Of a stretch of 64,000 nt of DNA, positions 18,780 through 26,906 are shown piece by piece. The stretch is taken from positions 2,480,001-2,544,000 of the forward strand of contig NC_012590.1 in the NCBI RefSeq assembly GCF_000022905.1, written 5' to 3'. A program made the position numbers and the translations under genes. The notes below the pieces were generated by a model that made no database searches, was not told the DNA's origin, and saw only the letters and a list, made by a program, of their open reading frames with translations. This DNA is from Corynebacterium aurimucosum ATCC 700975. Its GTDB lineage: Bacteria; Actinomycetota; Actinomycetes; Mycobacteriales; Mycobacteriaceae. The first letter of the stretch is position 1; each line of letters starts with the position of its first letter.

Positions 18780-21599
18780 CTACTTGATGAAGTCCTTCAT
18801 GCCAGGCTCAAGCTTGGTCGCACCGGACGGTACGTGCTTGATCTCGACACGCTCAGCATTGGACGGCAGCGGCATGCCAGCGTCCTCCGGCGGGGTAGTG
18901 TCCAGGACCGTGACCTCACGGTCATCACGACCGGTGTTGTCACCAGTCTGCTCGGACGGCTCACCAGCGTTGTCACCGGTGGACTCACCATGGTCACCGC
19001 CACGGCCGTTCTCCTCGACGACCTCAGAGGTGCCCTTACCACCATCGTGGTCACCACCGTTGCCACCGTTGCCACCATCGATGATGAGCTTGATGAGGCC
19101 CAGACCTGGGATGAGCAGCAGCCACCACGGCAGGTCAGACTTCTTCGAGCTGCCATCGTTGTCGTCCTTGTCATTGCCGTCGCCCTTATCCGGGGTCTCG
19201 GTCGTGGACTCCGACGGCTCGTCACCCGGCTCGTTCGGGGTCGTCTCCTCACCCGGGTTGTTCGGAGTGGTTTCCTCACCCGGCTGGTTCGGGGTCGTTT
19301 CCTCACCCGGGTTGTTCGGAGTGGTTTCCTCACCCGGCTGGTTCGGGGTCGTTTCCTCACCCGGGTTGTTCGGAGTGGTTTCCTCGCCCGGCTGGTTCGG
19401 GGTGGTCTCCTCACCCGGCTGGTTCGGGGTGGTCTCCTCGCCCGGGTTGTTCGGAGTGGTTTCCTCGCCCGGCTGGTTCGGGGTGGTCTCCTCACCCGGC
19501 TCGTTCGGGGTGGTCTCCTCACCCGGGTTGTTCGGGGTCGTTTCCTCGGTCGGCTTCGGAACCGTCTGGTTCTGATCGTTGATGTCCTTGTGCTCAGCGA
19601 TGGGGTTCGGGTTCTCCGGAGTAGCATCCGGGGTCTCCTCGCCATCCTTGTCGACCTCAACAGAAGTCAACTCCTCGAAAGCAACCGCAGCCTCAACCGG
19701 CTCCGTCACAGACTCATCAACAACAATCTCAACGACAACTTCGCCGTTAGCAGCATCCGGAGTAAAGGTCTCTTCACCCTCACCCAGAACGGTCTTGCCG
19801 TCCTTCTTAGAAATCAGCTCAGCATTAAGGGTGTACTCCTTACCCGGAACCAGACCCTCATACTTCACCGTATCGTTAACCTGCGCACCAGCAACAACCT
19901 CAGTTGCACCATTCGCAAAGTCAGCATTCGTCGAAATCTTCGGCTTACCAGACTCATCACCCGGCTCACGCGGAGTCGTCGACTCAGACGGCTCCTCACC
20001 AGGTTTGCCCGGCGTGGTGGACTCACAAGGGTTATTCGGAGTCGTGGACTCACCCGGCTCGTTCGGGGTCGTCTCCTCACCCGGCTTAGACGGGGTCGTG
20101 GACTCGCAGGTCTCGTCACCCGGCTCAGTCGTCTTCGGAGTGGTCTTCTCAGTAGAGTTACCCGGCTCAGAAGTCTTCGAAGTCGTCTTCGGAGTCGTGG
20201 ACTCGCACGGATCGGTCGGCGTCGTGGACTCACCAGGCTTACCCGGAGTTGTAGACTCCCCCGGCTTGTTCGGGGTTGTCGACTCGCAGGTCTCGTCACC
20301 CGGCTCGGTCGTCTTCGGAGTCGTCTTCGAGGTAGTCTCCTCAGTTGTCTTGGAAGTGGACTCCTCAGGCGTCTTCGAAGTCGTTTCCGAAGTGGTCTCC
20401 TCAGACGTTGCCGGAGTCGTGGACTCGCCCGGCTTGTCCGGAGTCGGGGTCTCGGACGGCTTCTTCTCAGAGGTCACAGTCTGAGCCTCATCGTTGATGT
20501 CCTTGTGCTCAGCGATGGGGTTCGGGTTCTCCGGAGTAGCATCCGGGGTCTCCTCGCCATCCTTGTCGACCTCAACAGAAGTCAACTCCTCGAAAGCAAC
20601 CGCAGCCTCAACCGGCTCCGTCACAGACTCATCAACAACAATCTCAACGACAACTTCGCCGTTAGCAGCATCCGGAGTAAAGGTCTCTTCACCCTCACCC
20701 AGAACGGTCTTGCCGTCCTTCTTAGAAATCAGCTCAGCATTAAGGGTGTACTCCTTACCCGGAACCAGACCCTCATACTTCACCGTATCGTTAACCTGCG
20801 CACCAGCAACAACCTCAGTTGCACCATTCGCAAAGTCAGCATTCGTCGAAATCTTCGGCTCAACAGGCTTCTTCTCAGAGGTCACAGTCTGAGCCTCATC
20901 GTTGATGTCCTTGTGCTCAGCGATGGGGTTCGGGTTCTCCGGAGTAGCATCCGGGGTCTCCTCGCCATCCTTGTCGACCTCAACAGAAGTCAACTCCTCG
21001 AAAGCAACCGCAGCCTCAACCGGCTCCGTCACAGACTCATCAACAACAATCTCAACGACAACTTCGCCGTTAGCAGCATCCGGAGTAAAGGTCTCTTCAC
21101 CCTCACCCAGAACGGTCTTGCCGTCCTTCTTAGAAATCAGCTCAGCATTAAGGGTGTACTCCTTACCCGGAACCAGACCCTCATACTTCACCGTATCGTT
21201 AACCTGCGCACCAGCAACAACCTCAGTTGCACCATTCGCAAAGTCAGCATTCGTCGAAATCTTCGGCTCAACAGACTCCCCCTCGTCATCCGGCAGTCCC
21301 GGCTGATCCGGCGGCATGACACGCTGTGCATCGAGATCGCCCCTTTCGAGGTTTCCGTCCGGGCCAACAATCGTAATAAATGAATCGGCAGGAGCTGCCG
21401 GGATATCGACTGTAGGGTCAGCTACAAATTCAAATCCGTAATCATCAGTTTCAAATCCGTAATCATCAGTGATTCTGAAAGTCTCGATCCCATAGCCTGT
21501 AAGCTGTTTAAACTCCTCGGGAGACCCATTGAAATACGGATACCATTCAAAACCTCCGGGCGCCTTGTAGGCACGGTCCTCACCAGTGATTGTTAACAC
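18780..21599 (-). CDS. VaFE-repeat surface protein, main part (frame-broken from its signal peptide)
   Basis: About 939 codons, beginning with a GTG but without a signal peptide; the secretion signal lies in the upstream overlapping frame (21593-22096). In order: end of a thioester domain, a linker, two VaFE domains in tandem, a Thr/Ser/Pro/Glu-rich stalk with several TTPxxPGES-type repeats, a third VaFE domain, twelve copies of a nonapeptide containing PGEETTP, one membrane segment (LPWWLLLIPGLGLIKLII) and an acidic Gly/Asp-rich tail of about 110 residues. VaFE domains form Thr-Gln ester cross-links; the Thr near KISTNA and Gln in AQTV/NQTV are present. No LPxTG signal is visible. Role: host or surface adhesion, inferred from family. 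Confidence 0.85.
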   Translation of the reverse strand: MLTITGEDRAYKAPGGFEWYPYFNGSPEEFKQLTGYGIETFRITDDYGFETDDYGFEFVADPTVDIPAAPADSFITIVGPDGNLERGDLDAQRVMPPDQPGLPDDEGESVEPKISTNADFANGATEVVAGAQVNDTVKYEGLVPGKEYTLNAELISKKDGKTVLGEGEETFTPDAANGEVVVEIVVDESVTEPVEAAVAFEELTSVEVDKDGEETPDATPENPNPIAEHKDINDEAQTVTSEKKPVEPKISTNADFANGATEVVAGAQVNDTVKYEGLVPGKEYTLNAELISKKDGKTVLGEGEETFTPDAANGEVVVEIVVDESVTEPVEAAVAFEELTSVEVDKDGEETPDATPENPNPIAEHKDINDEAQTVTSEKKPSETPTPDKPGESTTPATSEETTSETTSKTPEESTSKTTEETTSKTTPKTTEPGDETCESTTPNKPGESTTPGKPGESTTPTDPCESTTPKTTSKTSEPGNSTEKTTPKTTEPGDETCESTTPSKPGEETTPNEPGESTTPNNPCESTTPGKPGEEPSESTTPREPGDESGKPKISTNADFANGATEVVAGAQVNDTVKYEGLVPGKEYTLNAELISKKDGKTVLGEGEETFTPDAANGEVVVEIVVDESVTEPVEAAVAFEELTSVEVDKDGEETPDATPENPNPIAEHKDINDQNQTVPKPTEETTPNNPGEETTPNEPGEETTPNQPGEETTPNNPGEETTPNQPGEETTPNQPGEETTPNNPGEETTPNQPGEETTPNNPGEETTPNQPGEETTPNNPGEETTPNEPGDEPSESTTETPDKGDGNDKDDNDGSSKKSDLPWWLLLIPGLGLIKLIIDGGNGGNGGDHDGGKGTSEVVEENGRGGDHGESTGDNAGEPSEQTGDNTGRDDREVTVLDTTPPEDAGMPLPSNAERVEIKHVPSGATKLEPGMKDFIK
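19222..19545 (-). repeat. Twelve 27-bp tandem repeats encoding a PGEETTP nonapeptide
   Basis: Exactly 12 x 27 bases. Each unit encodes PGEETTPN plus a variable residue that is N, E or Q; the last unit diverges to PGDEPSE. Units differ mainly at that residue and at synonymous positions (tcc/tcg, gtc/gtg). This is a likely site of unit gain or loss. Confidence 0.85.
19576..19945 (-). repeat. VaFE repeat DNA, copy 3 (370 bp)
   Basis: Nucleotide-identical by eye to the copies at 20491-20860 and 20899-21268. Encodes the VaFE domain from KISTNADF to KDIND. It is separated from the other two by the Thr/Pro-rich stalk. Confidence 0.85.
20491..20860 (-). repeat. VaFE repeat DNA, copy 2 (370 bp)
   Basis: Identical to the next copy over at least 402 bases (20459-20860 versus 20867-21268), a tandem period of 408 bases or 136 codons. 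Confidence 0.88.
20899..21268 (-). repeat. VaFE repeat DNA, copy 1 (370 bp)
   Basis: First VaFE domain of the protein, identical to copies 2 and 3. The lack of any synonymous difference indicates recent duplication or ongoing gene conversion. Confidence 0.88.
21429..21470 (-). repeat. Perfect 21-bp tandem duplication
   Basis: Two exact 21-base copies (21429-21449, 21450-21470) duplicate seven residues, giving TDDYGFETDDYGFE between the thioester region and the first VaFE domain. It keeps the frame. Confidence 0.9.
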
Positions 21600-22096
21600 T
21601 GCGGCAGTTTGGTTTTTTGGTCTGCACCAAGAACAGCAGCCAAATACACCGAGTACCGACTGGCCGCGCCCTTGTCTTCACGCTCGGTGGCATCCCGCAA
21701 TTTCACGGCTAAGTTGATCGCAGCATCACGGAAGCCTTCAGGAATGGGAGCCTTACCGGCAGTTTCAGCTTTGTAGGCGCTGTAGGTATTCATGGGCCCA
21801 TAAATAGTCGTATCGATACACCATGCCCATCCAACATCGTTAGCCTCGTTCCCCCGTTCGGCATTACCGGCTACACGCGGCGGCTTTCCCGCCCAGACCA
21901 ATTCCCCCCACGAGTGGTCAACATAAGGATTCTCTGCTTGCGCTCCCAGCGTCATATTCGGTACGAAGTCAGTTGGCTCAGCCGCATTGGCCTTAGCCCA
22001 GGGAACGGTGACCATGGCCGCAATCACTACTATTGCTGTGAAAACAGCAGTAAGGACCATCCACCCCTCTCTGGAAATATTGCTTAATTTACCCAT
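21593..22096 (-). CDS. N-terminal part of the surface protein: signal peptide and thioester domain
   Basis: 167 codons from ATG 22096, preceded by AAGGGG at good spacing. Residues 12-39 are a Sec signal peptide (WMVLTAVFTAIVVIAAMVTV, cleavage likely after AKANA). A thioester-type domain follows, with the candidate thioester Cys93 in WAWCIDTT. The frame ends at LPQC just past an A6 tract (T6 on the plus strand, 21613-21618). Adding one A there, or slipping back one base, continues the frame as ADQKNQTAAVLTITGEDR into the next protein and restores a Q-x-A-A-V motif like the Gln motif of thioester domains. Hence this is one gene with a frame change, not a separate protein. Confidence 0.8.
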   Translation of the reverse strand: MGKLSNISREGWMVLTAVFTAIVVIAAMVTVPWAKANAAEPTDFVPNMTLGAQAENPYVDHSWGELVWAGKPPRVAGNAERGNEANDVGWAWCIDTTIYGPMNTYSAYKAETAGKAPIPEGFRDAAINLAVKLRDATEREDKGAASRYSVYLAAVLGADQKTKLPQC

Positions 22097-22663
22097 TGTT
22101 TCCCCTTAGAATGATGTGAATGTCTACAAGCTGTTCTGCACAGCAGCAAGTTTCCGCTGCGACAATCTGAAATCTGGACGTAGGGTTTTATGCCCTTACG
22201 GGCGATTCCCCTTAAGAATCTCACATAATCTTATAGCCCGCTCAGGATACTATCATCGCTCACAGCTAGCTGCAAGATAGTTGATTTCTGCATAAGCTTT
22301 CCCTATATCCCCATCGGGCAATAATTTAGCAGGAAAACGTGCTATGCACACCGCCTTTGGTCCGTTTTTCGCCACTATGCTCCCCTTAATGTTGACACGA
22401 CACATAGCTTAGATTTTCTTAGGCTAGCTCATTTAAGCTTTCTTAATTTTTGCATAAGCATTTTCTTAAGGCGGTGCTGCGCCGACTAACTTCCCGCACG
22501 GAAGATACCCCACACGCATCACCCCGGCCCGCCGGTAAATAGCCCCCAAAAATACGCGGAAGTGGCCGCACGTATCGCACGGCCACTCCAATCACATTCA
22601 GCACCCCACTCGCAGTCAAGGCGTGGGGTAACATTCCCCTTAACTTATAACGTCACTGTTTCT
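22097..22663. other. AT-richer intergenic region upstream of the adhesin
   Basis: 567 bases with no credible gene. It holds the 3' region of purT (two hairpins at 22561-22631) and the promoter and long leader of the adhesin. The part next to the adhesin includes a small hairpin-forming stretch around 22185-22205. It is visibly richer in A and T than flanking genes. I could not identify a specific regulator site. Confidence 0.6.
22561..22587 (-). terminator. Hairpin downstream of purT
   Basis: AGTGGCCG (22561-22568) pairs perfectly with CGGCCACT (22580-22587). On the minus strand a TATTTTTGG stretch follows within about ten bases. A second stem, CCCCAC/GTGGGG, lies just before it at about 22603-22629. 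Confidence 0.6.
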
Positions 22664-24010
22664 TTAATCATCGGTGGAACGCATGAGTTTAGGGTCGACG
22701 TCGATAACCGGCTCTGGCACTTCAATGACCTCAATGTCGGAGACGACCGTGGCGGTCGGCTCCACGGGCTGCGAGTCACCGTGAACGGTTCTATCAGCAT
22801 TCGGCCCGACAGTAATCTTTCCCGCCGCCAGCGCCGCCCTGTCACGGGCGGTCTCAACGTCCTCGGCAGTCGTGGCCACCATGCCCATGCGGCGGCCGGC
22901 ATAGGCCCACGGCTTACCAAACAGGCGCACATCCGTCTCCTCGTAGGAGAGGGCGGTGTCGAGGCCGGTAAAGGTAACGTCATCAAGCTCCGCGTCTGCG
23001 TGCAGAATAACCGCAGCACCGGGGCTGACCAACGTCACGTCGATGGGGAAGCCCAGAATCGCGCGGACATGTAGCTCAAATTCAGAGAAGCGCTGGGTAT
23101 ATCCAGTCAGCATGGCGGTGTCCAAAGGACGCGGAGAGACGGAGGAGAAATACACCTCATCACCCGCAACAAAAAGCTCAACGCCGTAGACGCCACGCCC
23201 GCCCAATTCATTGGAGATACGCGCCGCAACGGAGCGTGCGTTCGCCAGGGCATCCTCACTCATCGCCATAGGCTGCCAGGACTCCACCAGATCCCCCTTC
23301 TCGTGGCGGTGGCCAATGGGCTCACTGAACCACGTAGCCATCTTGCCCGTAGCCGGGTCAATGGAGCGCACAGCAAGCAGCGTGACCTCATAATCAAAGT
23401 CAACGAAGCGCTCCACCACGACGCGCTTATATTCCGAGGACACGTGTCGCACCATGGACCAGGTCTCCTCCACGTCCTCCTCATCCTTTAGAAGAACGTG
23501 CCCCTTCCCGGAGGTCGTAATATCCGGCTTCACGATGCACGGCAGTCCCAACTCCCCCACTGCCTCTTGCAGCTCCTCAGCGGACTCAGCAAAGCGATAG
23601 GCAGTGACGGGCAGGCCGATGCTTTCAGCTACCTCACGCACGCTCTCCCGACACTGTGTCAGCTCACACGCCCGCGCCGAGGGCACGACGGTGGTGCCGA
23701 ATTCCTCAATGCGCTTCAGCGCCTCCACCGCGACAGTCTCCACCTCTGGGACCACGTAGTCCGGCTTGATGCGCTCGGTCAGCTCCCACACCTTGTACGG
23801 GTCCCTAATGTCTGCGATGTAGCTAAAGTGCGCAAGCTGCTGCGCGGGTGCTCCTGCGTAGCGGTCCACGGCGTGAACCTCAAGCCCTAAGTTCTGAAAG
23901 GCAATTACCAACTGCTTGCCCAGCTCACCTGCTCCTAGGAGCAGCACCTTGGTGGCGTTTCCTGTTAGAGGGGTTCCGATCTGGCCTGCGATGTCGCCTA
24001 CGGTAGTCAT
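22664..24010 (-). CDS. purT: Formate-dependent phosphoribosylglycinamide formyltransferase
   Basis: A 448-residue ATP-grasp enzyme that makes formyl-GAR from GAR, formate and ATP in purine synthesis, independent of folate. N-terminal nucleotide-binding fold KVLLLGAGELGKQLVIAFQNLGLEVHAVDRYAGAPAQQLAH is split here only for naming; landmark residues are GAGELGKQ and DRYAGAPA. The ATP-grasp segment has CIVKPDITTSGKGHVLL and the C-terminal lobe GVYGVELFVAGDEVYFSSVSPRPLD. About 40 extra C-terminal residues rich in Val/Glu/Pro are unusual. ATG 24010 (MTTVGDIAGQ) is the likely start; a longer frame to 24037 exists. purA lies upstream on the same strand, separated by a terminator. Confidence 0.92.
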   Translation of the reverse strand: MTTVGDIAGQIGTPLTGNATKVLLLGAGELGKQLVIAFQNLGLEVHAVDRYAGAPAQQLAHFSYIADIRDPYKVWELTERIKPDYVVPEVETVAVEALKRIEEFGTTVVPSARACELTQCRESVREVAESIGLPVTAYRFAESAEELQEAVGELGLPCIVKPDITTSGKGHVLLKDEEDVEETWSMVRHVSSEYKRVVVERFVDFDYEVTLLAVRSIDPATGKMATWFSEPIGHRHEKGDLVESWQPMAMSEDALANARSVAARISNELGGRGVYGVELFVAGDEVYFSSVSPRPLDTAMLTGYTQRFSEFELHVRAILGFPIDVTLVSPGAAVILHADAELDDVTFTGLDTALSYEETDVRLFGKPWAYAGRRMGMVATTAEDVETARDRAALAAGKITVGPNADRTVHGDSQPVEPTATVVSDIEVIEVPEPVIDVDPKLMRSTDD

Positions 24011-24111
24011 TCTCGAATTATCGCATACTTTTAGCACTGCATTGCTTGGCGACGTCCCGTCTCGTTCCCATCATCCGGTTCTAGAGTCTTTAGCAACAAC
24101 AAAACAGTAAA

Positions 24112-24159
24112 ATCGTCCCATCCCTCTCCATGCGATGGTTTTGGAAGGGGTGGGACGAT
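24112..24159 (-). terminator. Rho-independent terminator after purA
   Basis: On the minus strand a stem of ATCGTCCCACCCC type pairs with GGGATGGGACGAT, and TTTTACTG follows directly. Strong hairpin with T-tract, 25 bases after the purA stop. Confidence 0.85.
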
Positions 24160-24183
24160 GAGCGCCCTGGACTAGGCGGCGCC

Positions 24184-25476
24184 TTACTGATCTTGCATGA
24201 CGTCGTGGCGCACGATGGTCTGGTCACGTCCGGGGCCGACACCGATGTAGGAGATGCGGCAGCCGGAGAGCTCTTCCAGGCGCAGAACGTAATCCTGAGC
24301 CTTCTGCGGGAGCTCCTCAAAGGTCTGGCAGCCCGTGATGTCCTCATCCCAGGCCGGCATGGTCTCAAAGATGGGCTCGGCGTGGTGGAACTCAGACTGG
24401 GTCAGCGGCATCTCGTCGTAACGCTTGCCGTCAACGTCATAGGCCACGCAGATGGGGATCTCACCGATGCCGGTGAGCACGTCCAGCTTGGTCAGGAAGT
24501 AATCCGTGAAGCCGTTGACGCGGGTGGCGTAGCGGGCGATCACAGAGTCGTACCAGCCGCAGCGGCGCTTGCGGCCAGTATTGACACCGATTTCACCACC
24601 GGTGGTCTGTAGGTACTCGCCCCACTTATCGAAAAGCTCCGTGGGGAAAGGACCCGCGCCGACGCGGGTGGTGTAAGCCTTGATGATGCCCAGGGAGGTA
24701 GTAATGCGCGTCGGGCCAATACCAGAGCCCACAGCGGCGCCGCCAGCAGTCGGGTTCGAGGAGGTAACGAACGGGTAGGTGCCGTGGTCAACATCCAGCA
24801 TGGTGGCCTGGCCGCCCTCCATGAGAACGTGCTTGCCTTCATCCAGGGCCTGGTTCAGTTCCAGCTCGGCCTCAATAACCATTGGGCGCAGGCGGTCACG
24901 GTAGCTCAGGAAGTATTCCACAACCTGCTCCGGCTCGATGGCCTTGCGGTTGTACATCTTCACCAGCATCTGGTTCTTAATGTCCAAGGCGGACTCGACC
25001 TTCTGGCGCAGGATGGACTCATCAAAGATGTCCTGCACGCGGATACCGATGCGCGCGACCTTATCGGCATAGGCCGGGCCAATACCACGGCCGGTGGTAC
25101 CGATGGCACGCTTGCCCAGGAAGCGCTCCTGCACGCGGTCCAAGGTCTGGTGGTAGGGCGCCACGAGGTGCGCGTTGGCGGAAATCTTCAGGCGCGACGC
25201 GTTAGCGCCGCGGGCTTCGAGGCCATCGATCTCGTCGAAGAGGGCCTCCAGATTAATCACCACGCCGTTGCCCAGGACCGGGGTGGCGTTTTCAGAAAGA
25301 ATGCCGGCGGGAAGGAGCTTCAGCTCATACTTCTCGCCGCCGACCACGACGGTGTGGCCGGCATTGTTACCGCCGTTGGGCTTCACTACGTAATCGACTT
25401 TGCCGCCGAGAATGTCAGTAGCCTTGCCCTTGCCTTCATCGCCCCATTGGGCGCCGACGATGACGATCGCTGCCAT
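24184..25476 (-). CDS. purA: Adenylosuccinate synthetase
   Basis: A 430-residue enzyme that joins IMP and aspartate using GTP in the first AMP-specific step. N-terminal [16 protein letters not shown] carries the GTP-binding and catalytic residues; [23 protein letters not shown] and [15 protein letters not shown] are further family signatures. Length is standard. I chose ATG 25476 (MAAIVIVG), four codons into a longer frame, as it matches the family N-terminus. Transcribed alone, ending at the terminator at 24112-24159. Confidence 0.97.
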   Translation of the reverse strand: MAAIVIVGAQWGDEGKGKATDILGGKVDYVVKPNGGNNAGHTVVVGGEKYELKLLPAGILSENATPVLGNGVVINLEALFDEIDGLEARGANASRLKISANAHLVAPYHQTLDRVQERFLGKRAIGTTGRGIGPAYADKVARIGIRVQDIFDESILRQKVESALDIKNQMLVKMYNRKAIEPEQVVEYFLSYRDRLRPMVIEAELELNQALDEGKHVLMEGGQATMLDVDHGTYPFVTSSNPTAGGAAVGSGIGPTRITTSLGIIKAYTTRVGAGPFPTELFDKWGEYLQTTGGEIGVNTGRKRRCGWYDSVIARYATRVNGFTDYFLTKLDVLTGIGEIPICVAYDVDGKRYDEMPLTQSEFHHAEPIFETMPAWDEDITGCQTFEELPQKAQDYVLRLEELSGCRISYIGVGPGRDQTIVRHDVMQDQ

Positions 25477-25625
25477 GTTTGGTGTCACTTCCTATTTATT
25501 GAAGTCAAATACGCACCTACTTTACCCGCCATATTGGTGCAGTGTTGAGTTTGTGACAAGCTCGTCAGGAAATGATGCGCCCTCACACCGGGGAGAGGTT
25601 CGTCTCGAATCTCCTTTAAGCCCTC

Positions 25626-26717
25626 CTAAGCGGTTTCGGTGTTTGAATTAGCACCGTCGCCCTTGTCTTTCTCTTCGATGAAGATAGCGTCATTGGTGAA
25701 CATCAGCCTCGAATTGTTTGGGGTGCTGATAATGACGCCATCGTCAACAACGGCAATTTGGGCTTCGATGTCATCGACGCCAATTCGGTAGAGACCGTTG
25801 CTTTCGATCTTCTTGCCATCAGTTGGGAGGTTGTCGACACCGCCCTGGTTGAAACTGGTTTCTCCCTCCAGCGGACGGAGGCTCACCACATCGAATTCCA
25901 TATCTTCCGGCAGGTTAGTCTTATCGCTTTTGACGACCCAGGCTCCGTCATCGCCATGTGCACAGTCAATGGATTTTTCAGACGCATCAATACCGCACAC
26001 CAAGTTCCAGCCATCAGCGGAAATATCGAAGAGCGTTTCGCCGCGGAGATCCTCCTCATCCTGGGCTAGATCCGCCGAGTCGGTGGTCTCTGACTTGACG
26101 TCAATGAAGAAGATGTCCGAGTTCACGCCGTCGAAGGAATTTTCCATCGACGTGGCTTCGGTGCCCGGACGCTTGTTTACTTTGCCCTCGACACCGACGA
26201 TGTCGCCATCGGTCTCGGACTCATAGGTATAGCCTTCACCATCCTCTTCCACCTCTAAGGAAGAGGACGTGATGTAGAGGGCATCCTCGTCCCTGAGAGC
26301 ACCCTTGGAAAAGAAGACGGGAACCTTGACATCCTTCCCATCAAACTTGCCTTCCAACACCACATAGCTGAGGAACTTACAGGGATCATATTCATCCTCA
26401 CCGACGCTCACGTCTTCAAATTTCTCAGTGGATCCCTTCACGTAGGCTTCTTCATTCTCTAGGACCTTACTGAGTTTGGTGTCCTCGAGTTCTTGCTTCT
26501 CGTCGCAGTCAGCGTTGACGCTTGAGGAGGATGCACTGCTGGACGTCGAGGTGGCCTTAGAAGAAGTAGTCGTCGCAGAACTCGTCGTCGACTCAGCGGC
26601 GGCCTCAGTGAATGCCGGCTCCTCGGTTTCAATTAGCGAACCTCCCATGAAGCTGCACGAGCTCATCAAGAGACCAGCGGTGGATACAAGCGCAAGGGTT
26701 GTCATACGGGCGGACAT
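25626..26717 (-). CDS. Corynebacterial lipoprotein of unknown function
   Basis: A 363-residue exported lipoprotein. GGAGG lies 8 bases before the ATG at 26717. The signal peptide ends with lipobox LLMSSC, Cys21. A Ser/Thr-rich linker follows (about 38-68), then an acidic globular part with four more cysteines, in NADCDEKQ, YDPCKFL, LVCGID and SIDCAHG, which could form two disulfides outside the membrane. No domain is recognised. It is divergent from the unknown protein at 26907. Function unknown; an envelope stress or ligand-binding role would be speculation. Confidence 0.85.
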   Translation of the reverse strand: MSARMTTLALVSTAGLLMSSCSFMGGSLIETEEPAFTEAAAESTTSSATTTSSKATSTSSSASSSSVNADCDEKQELEDTKLSKVLENEEAYVKGSTEKFEDVSVGEDEYDPCKFLSYVVLEGKFDGKDVKVPVFFSKGALRDEDALYITSSSLEVEEDGEGYTYESETDGDIVGVEGKVNKRPGTEATSMENSFDGVNSDIFFIDVKSETTDSADLAQDEEDLRGETLFDISADGWNLVCGIDASEKSIDCAHGDDGAWVVKSDKTNLPEDMEFDVVSLRPLEGETSFNQGGVDNLPTDGKKIESNGLYRIGVDDIEAQIAVVDDGVIISTPNNSRLMFTNDAIFIEEKDKGDGANSNTETA

Positions 26718-26906
26718 GGTGATTACCTCCAGCTGTTAGACAAAGAAGAATTGAGTGGAAGAGTTGAGTATTAAGAAGTTTGGCGTTGCCTTGGAGCCTA
26801 CTGGCAGAATGTGACGCGCACTACTTTTCTGGGGAAAGCTCCGCTGTTTGTGCGTCACTGAAGGAGCTTTTTAGCCAAGCCCTTCCAACGCTTCTATGCT
26901 TCTTGT

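Noticed and set aside
19222..19545. CRISPR array
   Set aside because: The 27-bp repeats are directly adjacent without spacers and encode a regular nonapeptide; no cas genes nearby.
18834..21383. Long plus-strand open frame opposite the adhesin (849 codons)
   Set aside because: It arises from the repeats of the adhesin read on the other strand, giving Leu/Arg/Val repeats without a signal peptide or known domain.
21593..21599. LPQC at the end of the short surface frame as a sorting signal
   Set aside because: It is at the very C-terminus with no hydrophobic segment or charged tail after it and appears only because the frame is broken.
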